From: Haloarcula rubripromontorii
GTDB taxonomy: Archaea; Halobacteriota; Halobacteria; Halobacteriales; Haloarculaceae
Direction: 5' to 3'
DNA length: 64,000 nt
Assembly (NCBI RefSeq): GCF_001280425.1
Contig: NZ_LIUF01000001.1
Coordinates: 786,945-850,944, forward strand
Program-made: the position numbers and the translations under genes
In this document: in pieces, positions 25,860 through 35,194 of the stretch
Numbering within the stretch: position 1 is the first letter of the stretch
How the letters are laid out: each line of letters opens with the position of its first letter
Notes under the pieces: generated by a model
Told to the model about the DNA's origin: nothing
What the model saw: only the letters and a program-made list of their open reading frames with translations
Databases searched by the model: none

Positions 25860-26492
25860 TTACAGGATTCCTTCGGCTTCCAGCAGCTCGTACAGTTCGT
25901 CCATTGTCTCGACCGTCGTGTCACACGACGGCGCGACGGCTGGTTTTGGGTCGAAGCCGATAGCCAGATTCGCCACTTCGAGCATCGGCAGGTCGTTGGC
26001 CCCGTCGCCGACGGCGACCGTCGCGTCCCGGTCTTCGCCGGTGACGGCGGTGACGACCTCCATCGCGTCGTCTTTCGTCCCGGAGATGAGCGGCCCGCGC
26101 ACTTCGCCGGTCAGCTTTCCGTCTGCCACGGGCAGTCGGTTGGCGACGATGGCGTCGACCTCGACCCCCTCCGTTTCGAGTGCAGCCTCGACGCCGCGCT
26201 CGAACCCGCCAGTGAGGATGGCGACGTAGATGCCGGCGTTCCGCAGGGCCTCGATGACGTCGGCCGCACCGGGGCGCAGGGCCACTTCGTCGAAGGCCGT
26301 CTGGGCCTGCTCGTCCGAGAGGCCCTCCAGCAGCGCACACCGTTGGCGGAGGCTCTCGGCGTACTCGATCTCGTCGTTCATCGCGCGCTCGGTGATATCG
26401 GCCATGTCCTCGGCCGTCCCGTTCTGGCTCCCGAGCAGGACCGTCATCTCCGAGTCGGAGAGCGTCCCGTCGAAGTCGAAGGCGACTAGCAT
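25860..26492 (-). CDS. serB: Phosphoserine phosphatase
   Basis: Last step of serine synthesis. A HAD-superfamily protein of 210 aa with motif I VAFDFDGTLSDSE (nucleophile Asp and acid/base Asp), motif II AILTGGF, the conserved Lys in SGTKDDAM, and motif III VAVGDGANDLPML. The ATG at 26492 puts motif I at residue 4, as in haloarchaeal relatives; the upstream in-frame extension is not conserved-looking. A 220-bp spacer follows on its 5' side with no further gene visible. Confidence 0.92.
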   Translation of the reverse strand: MLVAFDFDGTLSDSEMTVLLGSQNGTAEDMADITERAMNDEIEYAESLRQRCALLEGLSDEQAQTAFDEVALRPGAADVIEALRNAGIYVAILTGGFERGVEAALETEGVEVDAIVANRLPVADGKLTGEVRGPLISGTKDDAMEVVTAVTGEDRDATVAVGDGANDLPMLEVANLAIGFDPKPAVAPSCDTTVETMDELYELLEAEGIL

Positions 26493-26712
26493 TACCCGTC
26501 CGTTTCGCGTGGAGGGTTTCAAACTATCCGGTTTCAGCTGGTCAGCTGACAACGCCGAGCGGGCGGTCGATGATCCGAGGTAGGCTCTCAGTCACGGTGA
26601 ACCGGTCTCACACGCCCTGCGGGTCATGACTCGGGAGCTTGAGCGGGCACTGCTAATACGGAATTGGTGAAGCAGCCGTCCCGACCGGTAGTTCACGGAT
26701 GACGTTCTGTGG

Positions 26713-28122
26713 TTACGCTGACCCGGAGAACGCTGCGGGCGAGACTTCGCGGATGAAAACGACGCCATCCATCAGTTCATCAGGGGGTTCCGGAAGTGCC
26801 ATGGCACCTCGTTCAGGTACCTTCGGGGCTGTCAGTTGAAACTTCGCCGTATCCGCTGCCGAGCGGTCAATCGATGCTCGCTCCCGTACGTCTGCGAAAT
26901 CAATGAAAAACTGTGGGTGTGACGCCTCAGCTAGCGTCGCTTCCAGCGTCTCGGCGACTGGACCACCGAGTTCAAACGTCTCGAACTCGGTTTTCTTGTG
27001 GTTTGCCGGCACTGCGAACGACCCCGACCCGAACAGCAGCCCGAGCGAGTAGTAGTCCGAGCCAAACCGTTCCGTCAGGTGCTGGCCCATTCGCGTTCCG
27101 CTCTCTGATGTGTCACCGACATTTCTCGTCGTATGGTTGGCGTTCCCCATCACGATGGCGCGCTCCGAGTCCGTCCATTCACGGAGCCACGCGACGTTGT
27201 CGGCCATCGCCGCGTCACGGATCGTTTTACCCTGTGTGTACTCCTCTGCAGCGAGCTTCTCAACGAACCGTAACCCTCGCCCGAGCGTCCAGACGTGGCG
27301 CTGTATAAGCCGGAACTCGGTCTCCGAACGCTGTTCCACGTAGCGGCTCTTGTGAGTTCGCAGTCGTTCCTTCAGATCCTCGAGCAGTGCCATCTGAGAA
27401 TCAGTCGCGACCGCGGCGGGATCGGTCGTCTGGAACCGCGTCGTCAACGGTTCGAGCGAGTCCTCGATCTCCGCCAGATACTCCGGGTCCACGCTATCGA
27501 GGTACGTCCGGATGGCCCTCGCGTTGATGTGATAGAACTGGGCATCGTACCCACGCACGACAGCCTGGTCCGCACTGGGTCGCCCGTCGTTGAACTCCCG
27601 TAGCCACTGGAACAGCCGGCGGATCTCGTCGGTCTGCCAGAAGTAGAATTCGAGTGACGACAGCGCCGTGTCGAGGTCCCCCTTCCCGTCAGTAACGTAC
27701 GCATTCACGGGAGCGAAGTCACCGAGCGTCCCCTCTATCGCCACCAAGCGGTAGCCGTGGTCGCCGACCAGCCGCTGGACGAGTTGTCGAGGAATCTCTT
27801 TGAATTCTTTCACCCCGTGTGAACTCTCTCCGATCCCGACGATCGGCGTCTCAGCGAGTCGGGCGGCGATATCGTCGAGCCCACTGGACGAGGCTGTCAG
27901 GTCGAACGGAATTGCCTGGTTATCGATAGCCCTGAGGAGGTCGCTTGTCTCTGTTGCTCCGTCACCGGTCGGACTCGAGCCTGTCGTGTTCCTATCAGTG
28001 GTCTCTATCGCTGATTCTGTGGTTTCAACAGTGTTCCCGGAACAACCCGCTAACGCACTGGCGGTAACTGCGCTGGCCACCGTGACAAACTCGCGACGTG
28101 AGATATCTGTTGTTGGCTTCAT
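26713..28122 (-). CDS. Erythromycin-esterase-family lipoprotein exported by Tat
   Basis: The product has 469 aa. The N-terminus SRREFVTVASAVTASALAGC combines a twin-arginine motif and a lipobox Cys, so the protein is probably exported folded by Tat and lipid-anchored outside. The mature part after a Thr/Ser-rich spacer has erythromycin-esterase-like motifs: GIGESSHGVKEF, LVAIEGTLGDF, AAMADNVAWLREW and MGNANHTTRN. The family cleaves macrolide lactones in bacteria, but the archaeal substrate is unknown. It is followed downstream by serB on the same strand at a distance. Confidence 0.85.
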   Translation of the reverse strand: MKPTTDISRREFVTVASAVTASALAGCSGNTVETTESAIETTDRNTTGSSPTGDGATETSDLLRAIDNQAIPFDLTASSSGLDDIAARLAETPIVGIGESSHGVKEFKEIPRQLVQRLVGDHGYRLVAIEGTLGDFAPVNAYVTDGKGDLDTALSSLEFYFWQTDEIRRLFQWLREFNDGRPSADQAVVRGYDAQFYHINARAIRTYLDSVDPEYLAEIEDSLEPLTTRFQTTDPAAVATDSQMALLEDLKERLRTHKSRYVEQRSETEFRLIQRHVWTLGRGLRFVEKLAAEEYTQGKTIRDAAMADNVAWLREWTDSERAIVMGNANHTTRNVGDTSESGTRMGQHLTERFGSDYYSLGLLFGSGSFAVPANHKKTEFETFELGGPVAETLEATLAEASHPQFFIDFADVRERASIDRSAADTAKFQLTAPKVPERGAMALPEPPDELMDGVVFIREVSPAAFSGSA

Positions 28123-28340
28123 CGCGCTTTCTCAGGACGTGCGGTTCAAAACCGCGGAGAATAAAGCTACGAGCAGTTTTCCAGTCTTTGCAAACGATTC
28201 GACGTATCGACGACTTTATATTTAAACCGGCAGCAGAATCAAAATTAGCCTATGATGAACACAGCGACTATCGCAGGGCCATCTGAGTCTGAGTCCCTTC
28301 TACAGCGGACTTACGGAAATACTCCACAGATTAACTCTAC

Positions 28341-28366
28341 GGCTTCGGCGGCGGCCCGTCGTAGGC
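28341..28366 (-). repeat. Duplicate of the 3' end of the XPD-type helicase gene
   Basis: These 26 bp are identical to 28494-28519 inside the helicase gene. Read on the minus strand in the gene's frame, the duplicate encodes AYDGPPPKP and ends with its own stop (TAG instead of TGA) after a synonymous CCG/CCC change. It lies beyond the hairpin element, so the gene tail occurs twice, 153 bp apart. The remaining spacer 28123-28340 holds the promoter region of the esterase gene (an AAATATAAA word near 28220) and nothing else that I recognise. Confidence 0.7.
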
Positions 28367-28373
28367 CCCGGCA

Positions 28374-28478
28374 TCCACCTTTTTCAGCGTCGCCGTTCCT
28401 CACTCGCGCCGCTCGTTGCGGGACGACGCCTCGAAAAACGTGGGCGAAAAACGGTGTGTTCTCACTCCGCTCGAACAC
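28374..28478 (-). repeat. Intergenic double-hairpin element, copy 2
   Basis: The plus strand reads TCCACCTTTTTCAGCGTCGC, a stem with GGGACGACGC, the spacer CTCGAAAAACGTGGGCGAAA, then the hairpin GTGTTC/GAACAC with loop TCACTCCGCTC. In the direction of the adjacent helicase gene it lies directly after the stop, with T5 runs after the first hairpin, so it could act as a terminator. Confidence 0.72.
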
Positions 28479-28489
28479 ATGTCACTGAC

Positions 28490-30667
28490 TCAGGGCTTCG
28501 GCGGCGGCCCGTCGTAGGCGTCCATGTCCTGGTAGAAGTTCAGCATCGCGAACTTGAGTTTCTCGGGCCCGATGTCGACCATCTCGCGGCGCTCCTCCGG
28601 CGGGAAGGTCCCGCGGACGGCGTAGTCGTGCATCTCCATCTCGGCGGCCTCCGTGTAGCGCTTGTCCAGCAGGATGCGCGCGCCGAAGTCCTCGGGCGAG
28701 CGGACCACCCGCCCGAGGGCCTGTCTGGTCTTCCGGACCGTCGGAATCTCGACGGCGTAGCGCCAGCCGGCGTCGTCCTCGTCGTCGCCGAAGGCCACGT
28801 CGTAGGCGTCCTGGACGGCGTCCATCCGGTCGTCCAGATGGGGGTAGGGAACGCCGACGACCACGACGGTCCGGGCGTCGTCGCCGTCGTAGCTCACGCC
28901 CTCGCCCAGCGTCCCCCACAGCGAGGTGTAGAGGACGCCGTCGTCGCCGTCGGTGAAGGCCTCCCGGAGGTCACGGGCTTGGGTGCCCGGTTCGTCGAGG
29001 TATCGGGTCGCGCTCACGGCGGTCATGTCGTGGTAGCGCTCGGCCTCGCTGTAGGACGGGCAGAACACGAGCGTGTTGCCCGGCGTGAAGCGCACGATGT
29101 CTTCGAGCGTGCGGGCGATGCGCTGCTGGGTCTGTGGGTCGTCCCGCTCGCTGGAAAACAGCGCGGGGCCGTCGACGGCGTAGGTCCGGCGGCGCTCCTC
29201 GGGGAACTGCGCGCCGTAGGCCATCGTCACCGGGTCGTCGACGCCGACCACGTTCTCGGTCACGTCGAACGGCCGGAGCGTGGCGCTCATCAGCACCGCT
29301 GCGTGCAGGACGCCGAACAGGTCGCGGGTGACCTGCTCCGGGATGCAGGTGTACAGCTCCGCGCGGCCGTACACCTCGTCCGTCGACTCGTCCCGGCGGA
29401 CGCTGACGACGGGGTACTGTCCGGTCTCGTCCGTCTCGTCGAGCCAGTCGGCGATGAAGCCGGCGGCCTGCAGGGTCTGACACTCCTTTCTGGTGTCGAG
29501 GTCGCCCTCCTTGAACGCCTCCTGGTAGCGGGCGTCGAGGTCTCGGCCGAGTTCCAGCGCGTGGTCCAGTTCCTCGTGGAACCCGGGGCCGGTGTACCCC
29601 TGGAGGAAGGCGAGCGTCAGGTCGTCCTTCCGGTCGTCGTTGGCGATGGTCACGTCGTCCCAGTGCTCGTCGACGGCCTCGCGCCCGCCGAACTCGAATG
29701 AGTCCTCGTAGGCCTCGACGAGGGCGTCCCGAAACGTTCCGATGACGTTGGCTGCGGCGTCGGCCCGGGCGTCATCCTCGCCGTCGAGTTCGTCCAGCGC
29801 CTGGTCGAGCGTGTTCTCGGTCAGCGTCCGCCGGGCGTGGTCGCGGGCCGCGGACTCGACGTTGTGGGCCTCGTCGAAGACGGCGATGATGTCTTCGGGG
29901 TCGCGCCCGATCCAGTGGAAGAACTGTTCGCGGATGGTCGGGTCCAGCAGGTGGTGGTAGTTACAGACGACGAGGTCGACGCCGTCCATCCCCTCTTTCA
30001 GCAGTTCGTAGCCACACAGTCCCTGCTCGTGGGCGTACTCGTACACGTCGTCGGGCGTGCGCACGTCGTCGAACAGCCAGGAGTAGAACTCGCTGGTGTC
30101 GACGGTGAGGTTCCGGTAGTAGTGGTCGCAGGTCGAGCGCTCGGTCTCGATCTCCTCGCGCTCGTCCTGCAGGTCCCGCAGTTCCTCGACGACGGCGTTG
30201 CGGGCCTCCATCGCCTCGCTGCTGCCGGCCTGCCCGTCCGAGAGGAGTTCCCCCTCGCGCTGTTCGAGTTCGGCGATGTCGCTTTCGACCTCGACGAGGT
30301 CGCGGGTCGTGTCACGCAGGGCCTGACACTCCTCGTAGTCCACGTCGATATGGCACATCGACCCTTTGCCGCGGAAGACCACGGCCCGCAGCCGTTCCTG
30401 GTCCGTTATCGCTCTGGCGTCCTCGACGAACTGGCGCATCTGCTGGTGAACGTTCGTCGTGATGACGACGGTCTTGCCCGTCTCGCGGGCGTGTTCCAGC
30501 GCGGGGACCAGCGACGCGAGCGTCTTCCCGGTCCCGCAGGCCCCTTCGAACAGCACGTCACGGCCCTCGTCGAGCGCGTCGTAGATAGTCCCCATCGCCT
30601 CCTGCTGATGGTCGTACGGCTCCTCGAAGGGGAAAAACCGCATGTAGCCGTCGTCCGTTGTCGCCAC
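28490..30667 (-). CDS. XPD/Rad3-type (DinG-like) ATP-dependent DNA helicase
   Basis: A superfamily-2 5'-3' helicase with an iron-sulfur domain, 725 aa from GTG 30667. Motifs: RFFPFEEPYDHQQEAM (Q region), FEGACGTGKTLASL (I), cysteines in SMCHID, EECQAL, STCDHY and GLCGYE (4Fe-4S cluster), VCNYHHLLDP, AVFDEAHNVES (II), SATLRPF (III) and QALGRVVRSPEDFGAR (VI). A helical Glu-rich stretch separates the first two cysteines from the rest. The GTG at 30667 has AACCCTTTTG 27 nt upstream; ATG 30643 is the alternative. The C-terminus AYDGPPPKP is duplicated downstream. Confidence 0.9.
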   Translation of the reverse strand: MATTDDGYMRFFPFEEPYDHQQEAMGTIYDALDEGRDVLFEGACGTGKTLASLVPALEHARETGKTVVITTNVHQQMRQFVEDARAITDQERLRAVVFRGKGSMCHIDVDYEECQALRDTTRDLVEVESDIAELEQREGELLSDGQAGSSEAMEARNAVVEELRDLQDEREEIETERSTCDHYYRNLTVDTSEFYSWLFDDVRTPDDVYEYAHEQGLCGYELLKEGMDGVDLVVCNYHHLLDPTIREQFFHWIGRDPEDIIAVFDEAHNVESAARDHARRTLTENTLDQALDELDGEDDARADAAANVIGTFRDALVEAYEDSFEFGGREAVDEHWDDVTIANDDRKDDLTLAFLQGYTGPGFHEELDHALELGRDLDARYQEAFKEGDLDTRKECQTLQAAGFIADWLDETDETGQYPVVSVRRDESTDEVYGRAELYTCIPEQVTRDLFGVLHAAVLMSATLRPFDVTENVVGVDDPVTMAYGAQFPEERRRTYAVDGPALFSSERDDPQTQQRIARTLEDIVRFTPGNTLVFCPSYSEAERYHDMTAVSATRYLDEPGTQARDLREAFTDGDDGVLYTSLWGTLGEGVSYDGDDARTVVVVGVPYPHLDDRMDAVQDAYDVAFGDDEDDAGWRYAVEIPTVRKTRQALGRVVRSPEDFGARILLDKRYTEAAEMEMHDYAVRGTFPPEERREMVDIGPEKLKFAMLNFYQDMDAYDGPPPKP

Positions 30668-30743
30668 GTGCCCCGATTGGCCGTTCACCGGCAAAAGGGT
30701 TCGCCCCCACAGCTACTTGCCGCCAGCGCCCCTCACGGAACGC

Positions 30744-31496
30744 ATGTGGCGCGCCACGCTCGCCGTCGGCATTGCCCTTCTCGCGGGGTGTTCCGGCTTC
30801 CTCCCGGCTGGCTCGACGGTGGACGACAGCAATCGGGTGACGCCAGCGCCCGTCCCCACCAGTTCGCCGGACGCCACGGTCCCGGTCCCGACCAGCGACG
30901 GGGTAGTCGACGTGGACCGACTGCTCGAACGCCACGAGCGGGCACTTTCGAACCGGAGCTTCCACCGACACGTCGAACAGGCCGGGCCACAGAACACGCT
31001 CGATGTCTGGATCGACCGTCAGCGAGGCATCCAGCGGGTCAGACAGCGGTTCGGTCCGATATCGGACGACGTGGTCCTCGCCGACGGGACGCTGTACACG
31101 AACGTCCGGGACGACCCCGATACGCCGTACGCCACCACGCCAGCGACGCCGAACACGTCGCTTGCCGCCTCGCCGCCCGGAGTTGACCTGCTTCGACGGC
31201 TCCTGTCGAACACTGCGTATCGGACGGTGGATTCCGTCCAGCGGAACGGACGGCCTGTCGCTGTTCTGGCCGCAACGAATACGGTCGAGACACCAACTGC
31301 CGAGAATGAATCCGCGGTCGGGCGGTCGCGGCTGTACGTCGACCGACAGGGGGTAATCAGACACGTCGAACACACTGAACAGCGACCGGAGCGGCCGGAC
31401 ATCGACACGACGATGACGGTCACAACCGATATCGCCCGCGTCCCGATCCCGTGGTGGCTCGAAGACAGCGACCCTTACAGTTCCGGCTCGACGTAG
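30744..31496 (+). CDS. Haloarchaeal lipoprotein of unknown function
   Basis: The product has 250 aa. MWRATLAVGIALLAGC is a short signal with a lipobox Cys at residue 16, followed by a Pro/Thr/Ser spacer and one globular domain (about 60-230) containing LLERHERALSNRSFHRHV, DGTLYTN and SRLYVDRQGVIRHVEH. It resembles the haloarchaeal lipoprotein groups often annotated as DUF7537, built like LolA/LppX beta proteins; that is a fold guess. The gene starts 77 bp from the divergent helicase start and overlaps the convergent CDF gene by 22 bp at its end. Confidence 0.78.
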   Translation: MWRATLAVGIALLAGCSGFLPAGSTVDDSNRVTPAPVPTSSPDATVPVPTSDGVVDVDRLLERHERALSNRSFHRHVEQAGPQNTLDVWIDRQRGIQRVRQRFGPISDDVVLADGTLYTNVRDDPDTPYATTPATPNTSLAASPPGVDLLRRLLSNTAYRTVDSVQRNGRPVAVLAATNTVETPTAENESAVGRSRLYVDRQGVIRHVEHTEQRPERPDIDTTMTVTTDIARVPIPWWLEDSDPYSSGST

Positions 31497-32446
31497 ACTT
31501 TCCTGATGTCGTCGTTAGTGTCCTGCATCGCCGATTCCAGCGCCGTTATTTCTGCATCCATCGACTCCGTATCGAGGGCAGGGTCGAACCGCAGGTCGGC
31601 GAAGACGAGGACCTCGTTCGGGCCGAAATACACCGTCCGGAAGCCGATAATTTCGTCCACGTTCCCGTTCTGCATAACAACGTCACGAAGCCGCTGTTCC
31701 TCGTCCGTCGGGAGACTTTCTCCCAGCAACAGACGCTTGTTCTCCCAGGCCAGCGCCAGGGCAAAGCCCATCAGCATGATGCCGATGAGCAGCGCGGAGA
31801 TCCGGTCGAAAAAGGGGTTGCCGGTCTGCTGTTCGAGGAACAGGCCGACCAGCGCGATGACGATACCCGCGAGCGCGATGGCGTCTTCTGTCAGTGCGGT
31901 CAGTGTGGTCACGTCGCTGGTCTTGCGGAACGCCTCGCGGTAGCCCGACCAGTCGTTGCGGTCGATCTGGCGTTTCATCTCGGCGCGGGCCTTCACGAGC
32001 GCGTACGTCTCAAACACGAACGCGCCGAGGAGGACGGTGTAGTTGACCCACAGCGGGTCCAGCCACGCCGGGGGCTGGAAAGAGAAAAACAGGAACTCGA
32101 CGGCCTCGCCGGCGTGTCCACCCCCGCCGTGGCCGCCGGCCGTGAGCTCGTTCCAGCCGTGTTTCGCGCTCTCCCAGCCGGCGATGCCGAACAGGAACAC
32201 GGAGACGAGGAAGCTATAGAAGAACTGCGCCTTGCCGTAGCCGAAGGGATGACGGCGGTCGCGCTCCCGCTCGCTGAACCGGATACCGATGAGCAGGAAC
32301 ACCTGATTCCCGGTGTCTGAGATGCTGTGGTACGTCTCCGACAGCATCGCGGCACTCCCCGTAAGAAGGAAGCCGAAGAACTTCAGAATCGCGATCGCGC
32401 CGTTGGCTATCAGTGCGGCGATGACGACCGATTTACTCCCTGCCAT
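31475..32446 (-). CDS. Cation diffusion facilitator (zinc/iron/manganese-type exporter)
   Basis: A 323-aa membrane antiporter with six predicted helices. Motifs: SETYHSISDTGNQVFLLIGI (metal site A region, with His/Asp in HSISDTGNQ), RHPFGYGKAQFFYSF after it, a His/Gly loop AGGHGGGGHAGEA, TEDAIALAGIVIAL for the second half of the metal site, and a C-terminal cytoplasmic domain (VFADLRFDPALDTESMDAEI). Metal specificity cannot be read. The ATG at 32446 gives the family N-terminus MAGSKSVVIAALIANG. It is divergent from the phosphoesterase gene. Confidence 0.9.
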   Translation of the reverse strand: MAGSKSVVIAALIANGAIAILKFFGFLLTGSAAMLSETYHSISDTGNQVFLLIGIRFSERERDRRHPFGYGKAQFFYSFLVSVFLFGIAGWESAKHGWNELTAGGHGGGGHAGEAVEFLFFSFQPPAWLDPLWVNYTVLLGAFVFETYALVKARAEMKRQIDRNDWSGYREAFRKTSDVTTLTALTEDAIALAGIVIALVGLFLEQQTGNPFFDRISALLIGIMLMGFALALAWENKRLLLGESLPTDEEQRLRDVVMQNGNVDEIIGFRTVYFGPNEVLVFADLRFDPALDTESMDAEITALESAMQDTNDDIRKVYVEPEL

Positions 32447-32512
32447 TATTTTTCCGTCACGACCGTAACGCAAAATGCTTCTGGATTTATACCTGGCTCC
32501 GCTACCGTCAGT

Positions 32513-33022
32513 ATGCTCACTGCTATCTCAGACACGCACGGAACGGAGGACCATCGGCTGACAGGTCGGACGCTTGACGCTGTCCGCGAAGCCGACCATG
32601 TTCTCCATGCAGGCGATTTCATGACCGAGCAGGTCCTCGATTCTATCGAGGCCGAATGCGACGAACTGACCGGCGTTGTCGGGAACAACGACAGACCAGC
32701 GGTCCGTGATCGACTCCCAGACGTTGCGACTGTCTCCTGGGAGGGGCTGACTATCGTCGTTGTCCACGGGCACGAGCACACCGAAACCGCACTCGGCATG
32801 CTGGCCCGACAGGAGGAGGCCGACATCGTCGTCGTCGGTCACTCACACAAACCCGTACTGACCGATTTCGGCGGCTGGACGCTGGTCAATCCGGGTAGCT
32901 ACGCCGACCCGCGGCGCTATCAACCGGCCCACGCGGAACTGGACGTGATGGCTGGCGACGTTCGCGTCCGCCTTCGCTCCCCGGACGGGACGCCGATTTC
33001 GACGACTATCGTCGAGCGGTGA
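32513..33022 (+). CDS. YfcE/MJ0936-type metallophosphoesterase
   Basis: The product has 169 aa and is a single calcineurin-like domain with SDTHG, AGDFMT, VGNND, VVHGHE and VGHSHKP, all ligands for a binuclear metal site, ending in the family stretch LVNPGSYADPR. Such proteins hydrolyse phosphodiesters of unknown physiological identity. The start at 32513 begins the first beta strand. It is divergent from the CDF transporter with a 66-bp shared promoter region. Confidence 0.92.
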   Translation: MLTAISDTHGTEDHRLTGRTLDAVREADHVLHAGDFMTEQVLDSIEAECDELTGVVGNNDRPAVRDRLPDVATVSWEGLTIVVVHGHEHTETALGMLARQEEADIVVVGHSHKPVLTDFGGWTLVNPGSYADPRRYQPAHAELDVMAGDVRVRLRSPDGTPISTTIVER

Positions 33023-33085
33023 GCGTATCGTAGCGACGCTACCTGTGGTCACTTTGGGATACCGGAGCAAAACAGCCGCAAGCGG

Positions 33086-33769
33086 TTACTGTCGCAGATA
33101 CCACAGCGCCGCCATGCCCGCGATGACGAATGCGCCGCCAGCAAAGAACGCCAGGCCCGGCGGAATCACGGCAGCAGCGGCCTCGGCGCCGCCCTGTGCG
33201 GCGGTGTCGAGTGCGCCCGCAGTAGCCTCGAAGCCGCCGTCGGTCACAGTCGCGTTCTCGGCGTAAAAACTCGGGTCCCGGCTGCCAGTGTCCGCACTTC
33301 CGGACGACACTGTTGGGCCGCCAAACAGCGTTCCCAGCCCGCTCCCGAACACTTGCTGGATCAGCAGGCTGGCGAAGCCGATAATCGCGAGACCGCCGAT
33401 AATGTTCGCCAGCGCTGCCCGCAGTCCCGATGTCTCCTGTTCGTCACCGGCACAGATAACGAGTGGCTGGTTGGCCGGCGCGAATACGTCCATCTCGCGC
33501 CCCTTCTCGGAGTACGCCGTGTCGACGACCTCGACTGCACCGGCGTTCTTCAGTTTCTTCAGGTGATACTGTGCGTTCTGCAGCGACGTATCCACCCGGT
33601 CGGCCAGCTCTGACGGCGGCGCCGGCTCCTTGTTTAGTTCTGACAGTAAATTGCGCGCTGTCTCTGCCGAGAGTGCCGACAGCACGTCGTCCGCATCATC
33701 ACTGTCGACACCGATGACTCGGGGTTCGGCGTCCGGGGTCGCCGGGTCCCGAGAGGGCAGCAACGACAT
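33086..33769 (-). CDS. Winged-helix DNA-binding protein with C-terminal membrane segments
   Basis: The product has 227 aa. Residues about 25-110 form an ArsR/TrmB-like winged helix (VLSALSAETARNLLSELNKE, ADRVDTSLQNAQYHLKKLKN, and a wing SEKGREMDVFAP). Two hydrophobic helices follow (ANIIGGLAIIGFASLLIQQV and PGLAFFAGGAFVIAGMAALW) separated by an Asp/Thr/Gly-rich, probably external loop. It is a membrane-tethered regulator, a common haloarchaeal type; target genes and signal are unknown. Confidence 0.85.
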   Translation of the reverse strand: MSLLPSRDPATPDAEPRVIGVDSDDADDVLSALSAETARNLLSELNKEPAPPSELADRVDTSLQNAQYHLKKLKNAGAVEVVDTAYSEKGREMDVFAPANQPLVICAGDEQETSGLRAALANIIGGLAIIGFASLLIQQVFGSGLGTLFGGPTVSSGSADTGSRDPSFYAENATVTDGGFEATAGALDTAAQGGAEAAAAVIPPGLAFFAGGAFVIAGMAALWYLRQ

Positions 33770-33928
33770 GACTATCTGTATGTTCTATGGGATTATGAGT
33801 CTTTGCCAAAGGACAGTGGTCGTTGTAGCTATCGGTCAAACCCCTGTTTTACCCTCCAAAATCGACCGGCAGACGCCCGAAGGCACCCCTCCCGAAAGCA
33901 TTTTCATCTCGGCTCGACAACCGCTGGT

Positions 33929-34054
33929 ATGGCTGACCTGCTCACGTACGCGCTCCTCGCTGCTGTGCTCCTGTTTTTCTTTTTCATGTATCTGATGCTC
34001 CGGCGGACCTTTCAGGGGTTCAAGGAAGGGTTCCAGCAGAGCAAGAAGAAGTAG
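33929..34054 (+). CDS. Small single-pass membrane protein
   Basis: The 41-aa product MADLLTYALLAAVLLFFFFM continues to a basic tail FKEGFQQSKKK. One membrane helix followed by a positively charged tail implies a cytoplasmic C-terminus. It lies 43 bp upstream of the aminopeptidase gene on the same strand and may share its transcript. I recall similar short proteins in haloarchaea, without function. Confidence 0.7.
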   Translation: MADLLTYALLAAVLLFFFFMYLMLRRTFQGFKEGFQQSKKK

Positions 34055-34097
34055 CCGGGAGGGTAACGATTAGGAGGCGTCGGTGGTGCCTATCTGT

Positions 34098-35189
34098 ATG
34101 GACCCACGTATCCGCGAACACGCGGAAGTCATTGTTGACCACTCTATCGATTTGAGCGAAGGCGACAACCTCGTTATCGACGCGCACCCTCAGGCTGCAG
34201 ATCTCGTTACCGCCCTCCACGAGTTCGCCGCCGACCGTGGCGCAAATCCGCTCGTCGTGCAGGACCGCCTCGGCGAGCGGTTCCGTCGCGCCTACCTCCG
34301 CAACCGCGACGAGTTTGAGACACCGAGCCACGTCGAGGCGCTGTACGAGGAGATGGACGCGTATATCGCGATCAAGGGTAGCGACAATGTCACCGAGACC
34401 AGCGATGTCGACCCCGAAACAACGGCCGCCTATCAGCAGTCCCAGCAGCCGCTCCTGAACGAGCGGCTCTCGAAGACCTGGTGTCTCACGCAATATCCTG
34501 CGCCCGCCAACGCACAGCTCGCCCAGACGTCCACGGAAGGGTACGAGAACTTCGTCTGGGATGCTGTCCTCAAAGACTGGGACGCCGTTCGCGAGCACCA
34601 GTCACAGATGGTCGAGATACTCGACCCCGCCGACGAAGTCCGCATCGTCTCCGGGGAGACAACAGACGTGACGATGTCTATCGCCGGCAACGAGACGCTC
34701 AACGACTACGGCGAGAAGAACCTCCCCGGCGGAGAGGTATTCACCGCCCCCGTCCCCGACAGCGTCGAGGGCGAGGTGCTGTTCGACAAGCCGCTGTACC
34801 ATCAGGGTCGGGAAGTGACTGATGTTTTCCTTCGCTTCGAGGGCGGCGAAGTCGTCGAGCACAGCGCCGCGAAGAACGAGGACCTCCTGACAGAGGTGCT
34901 ATCGACTGATGATGGGGCGAGCCGACTCGGCGAACTGGGTATCGGAATGAACCGGGATATCGACCAGTTCTCCTACAATATGCTGTTCGATGAAAAGATG
35001 GGCGACACCGTTCATATGGCGGTAGGGCGAGCCTACGACGCCACTGTCGGCGAGGAGAACGACCAAAACGAGTCCGCAGTCCACGTGGACATGATTGTCG
35101 ACATGAGCGAGGACTCGTTCATCGAAGTCGATGGCGAAGTCGTCCAGCGGGACGGGACGTTTGTCTTTGAAGACGGGTTCGAGGACTGA
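34098..35189 (+). CDS. M29-family aminopeptidase
   Basis: A cytoplasmic metallo-exopeptidase of 363 aa, related to thermophilic aminopeptidase T/AmpS. It starts MDPRIREHAEVIVDHSIDL; the C-terminal metal-site motifs are visible: LPGGEVFTAPV, FFxxEGG-like LRFEGGEVV, LGELGIGMN, FDEKMGDTVHMAVGRAYDAT and ESAVHVDMIVDM. Substrate range is unknown. Its last codons (VQRDGTFVFEDGF) are repeated, with three synonymous changes, 149 bp further on beyond a hairpin element. Confidence 0.92.
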   Translation: MDPRIREHAEVIVDHSIDLSEGDNLVIDAHPQAADLVTALHEFAADRGANPLVVQDRLGERFRRAYLRNRDEFETPSHVEALYEEMDAYIAIKGSDNVTETSDVDPETTAAYQQSQQPLLNERLSKTWCLTQYPAPANAQLAQTSTEGYENFVWDAVLKDWDAVREHQSQMVEILDPADEVRIVSGETTDVTMSIAGNETLNDYGEKNLPGGEVFTAPVPDSVEGEVLFDKPLYHQGREVTDVFLRFEGGEVVEHSAAKNEDLLTEVLSTDDGASRLGELGIGMNRDIDQFSYNMLFDEKMGDTVHMAVGRAYDATVGEENDQNESAVHVDMIVDMSEDSFIEVDGEVVQRDGTFVFEDGFED

Positions 35190-35194
35190 GTATC

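Noticed and set aside
26163-26186. ORB-like GAAACGGAGGGG word in serB
   Set aside because: It follows ordinary codons for Leu-Glu-Thr-Glu-Gly, has no partner box, and the flanking part of the box is poor; it is likely chance.
28454-29701. 415-aa and 449-aa plus-strand frames opposite the XPD-type helicase
   Set aside because: Both (28454-29701 and 29837-31186) are antisense shadows of a helicase with all motifs intact.
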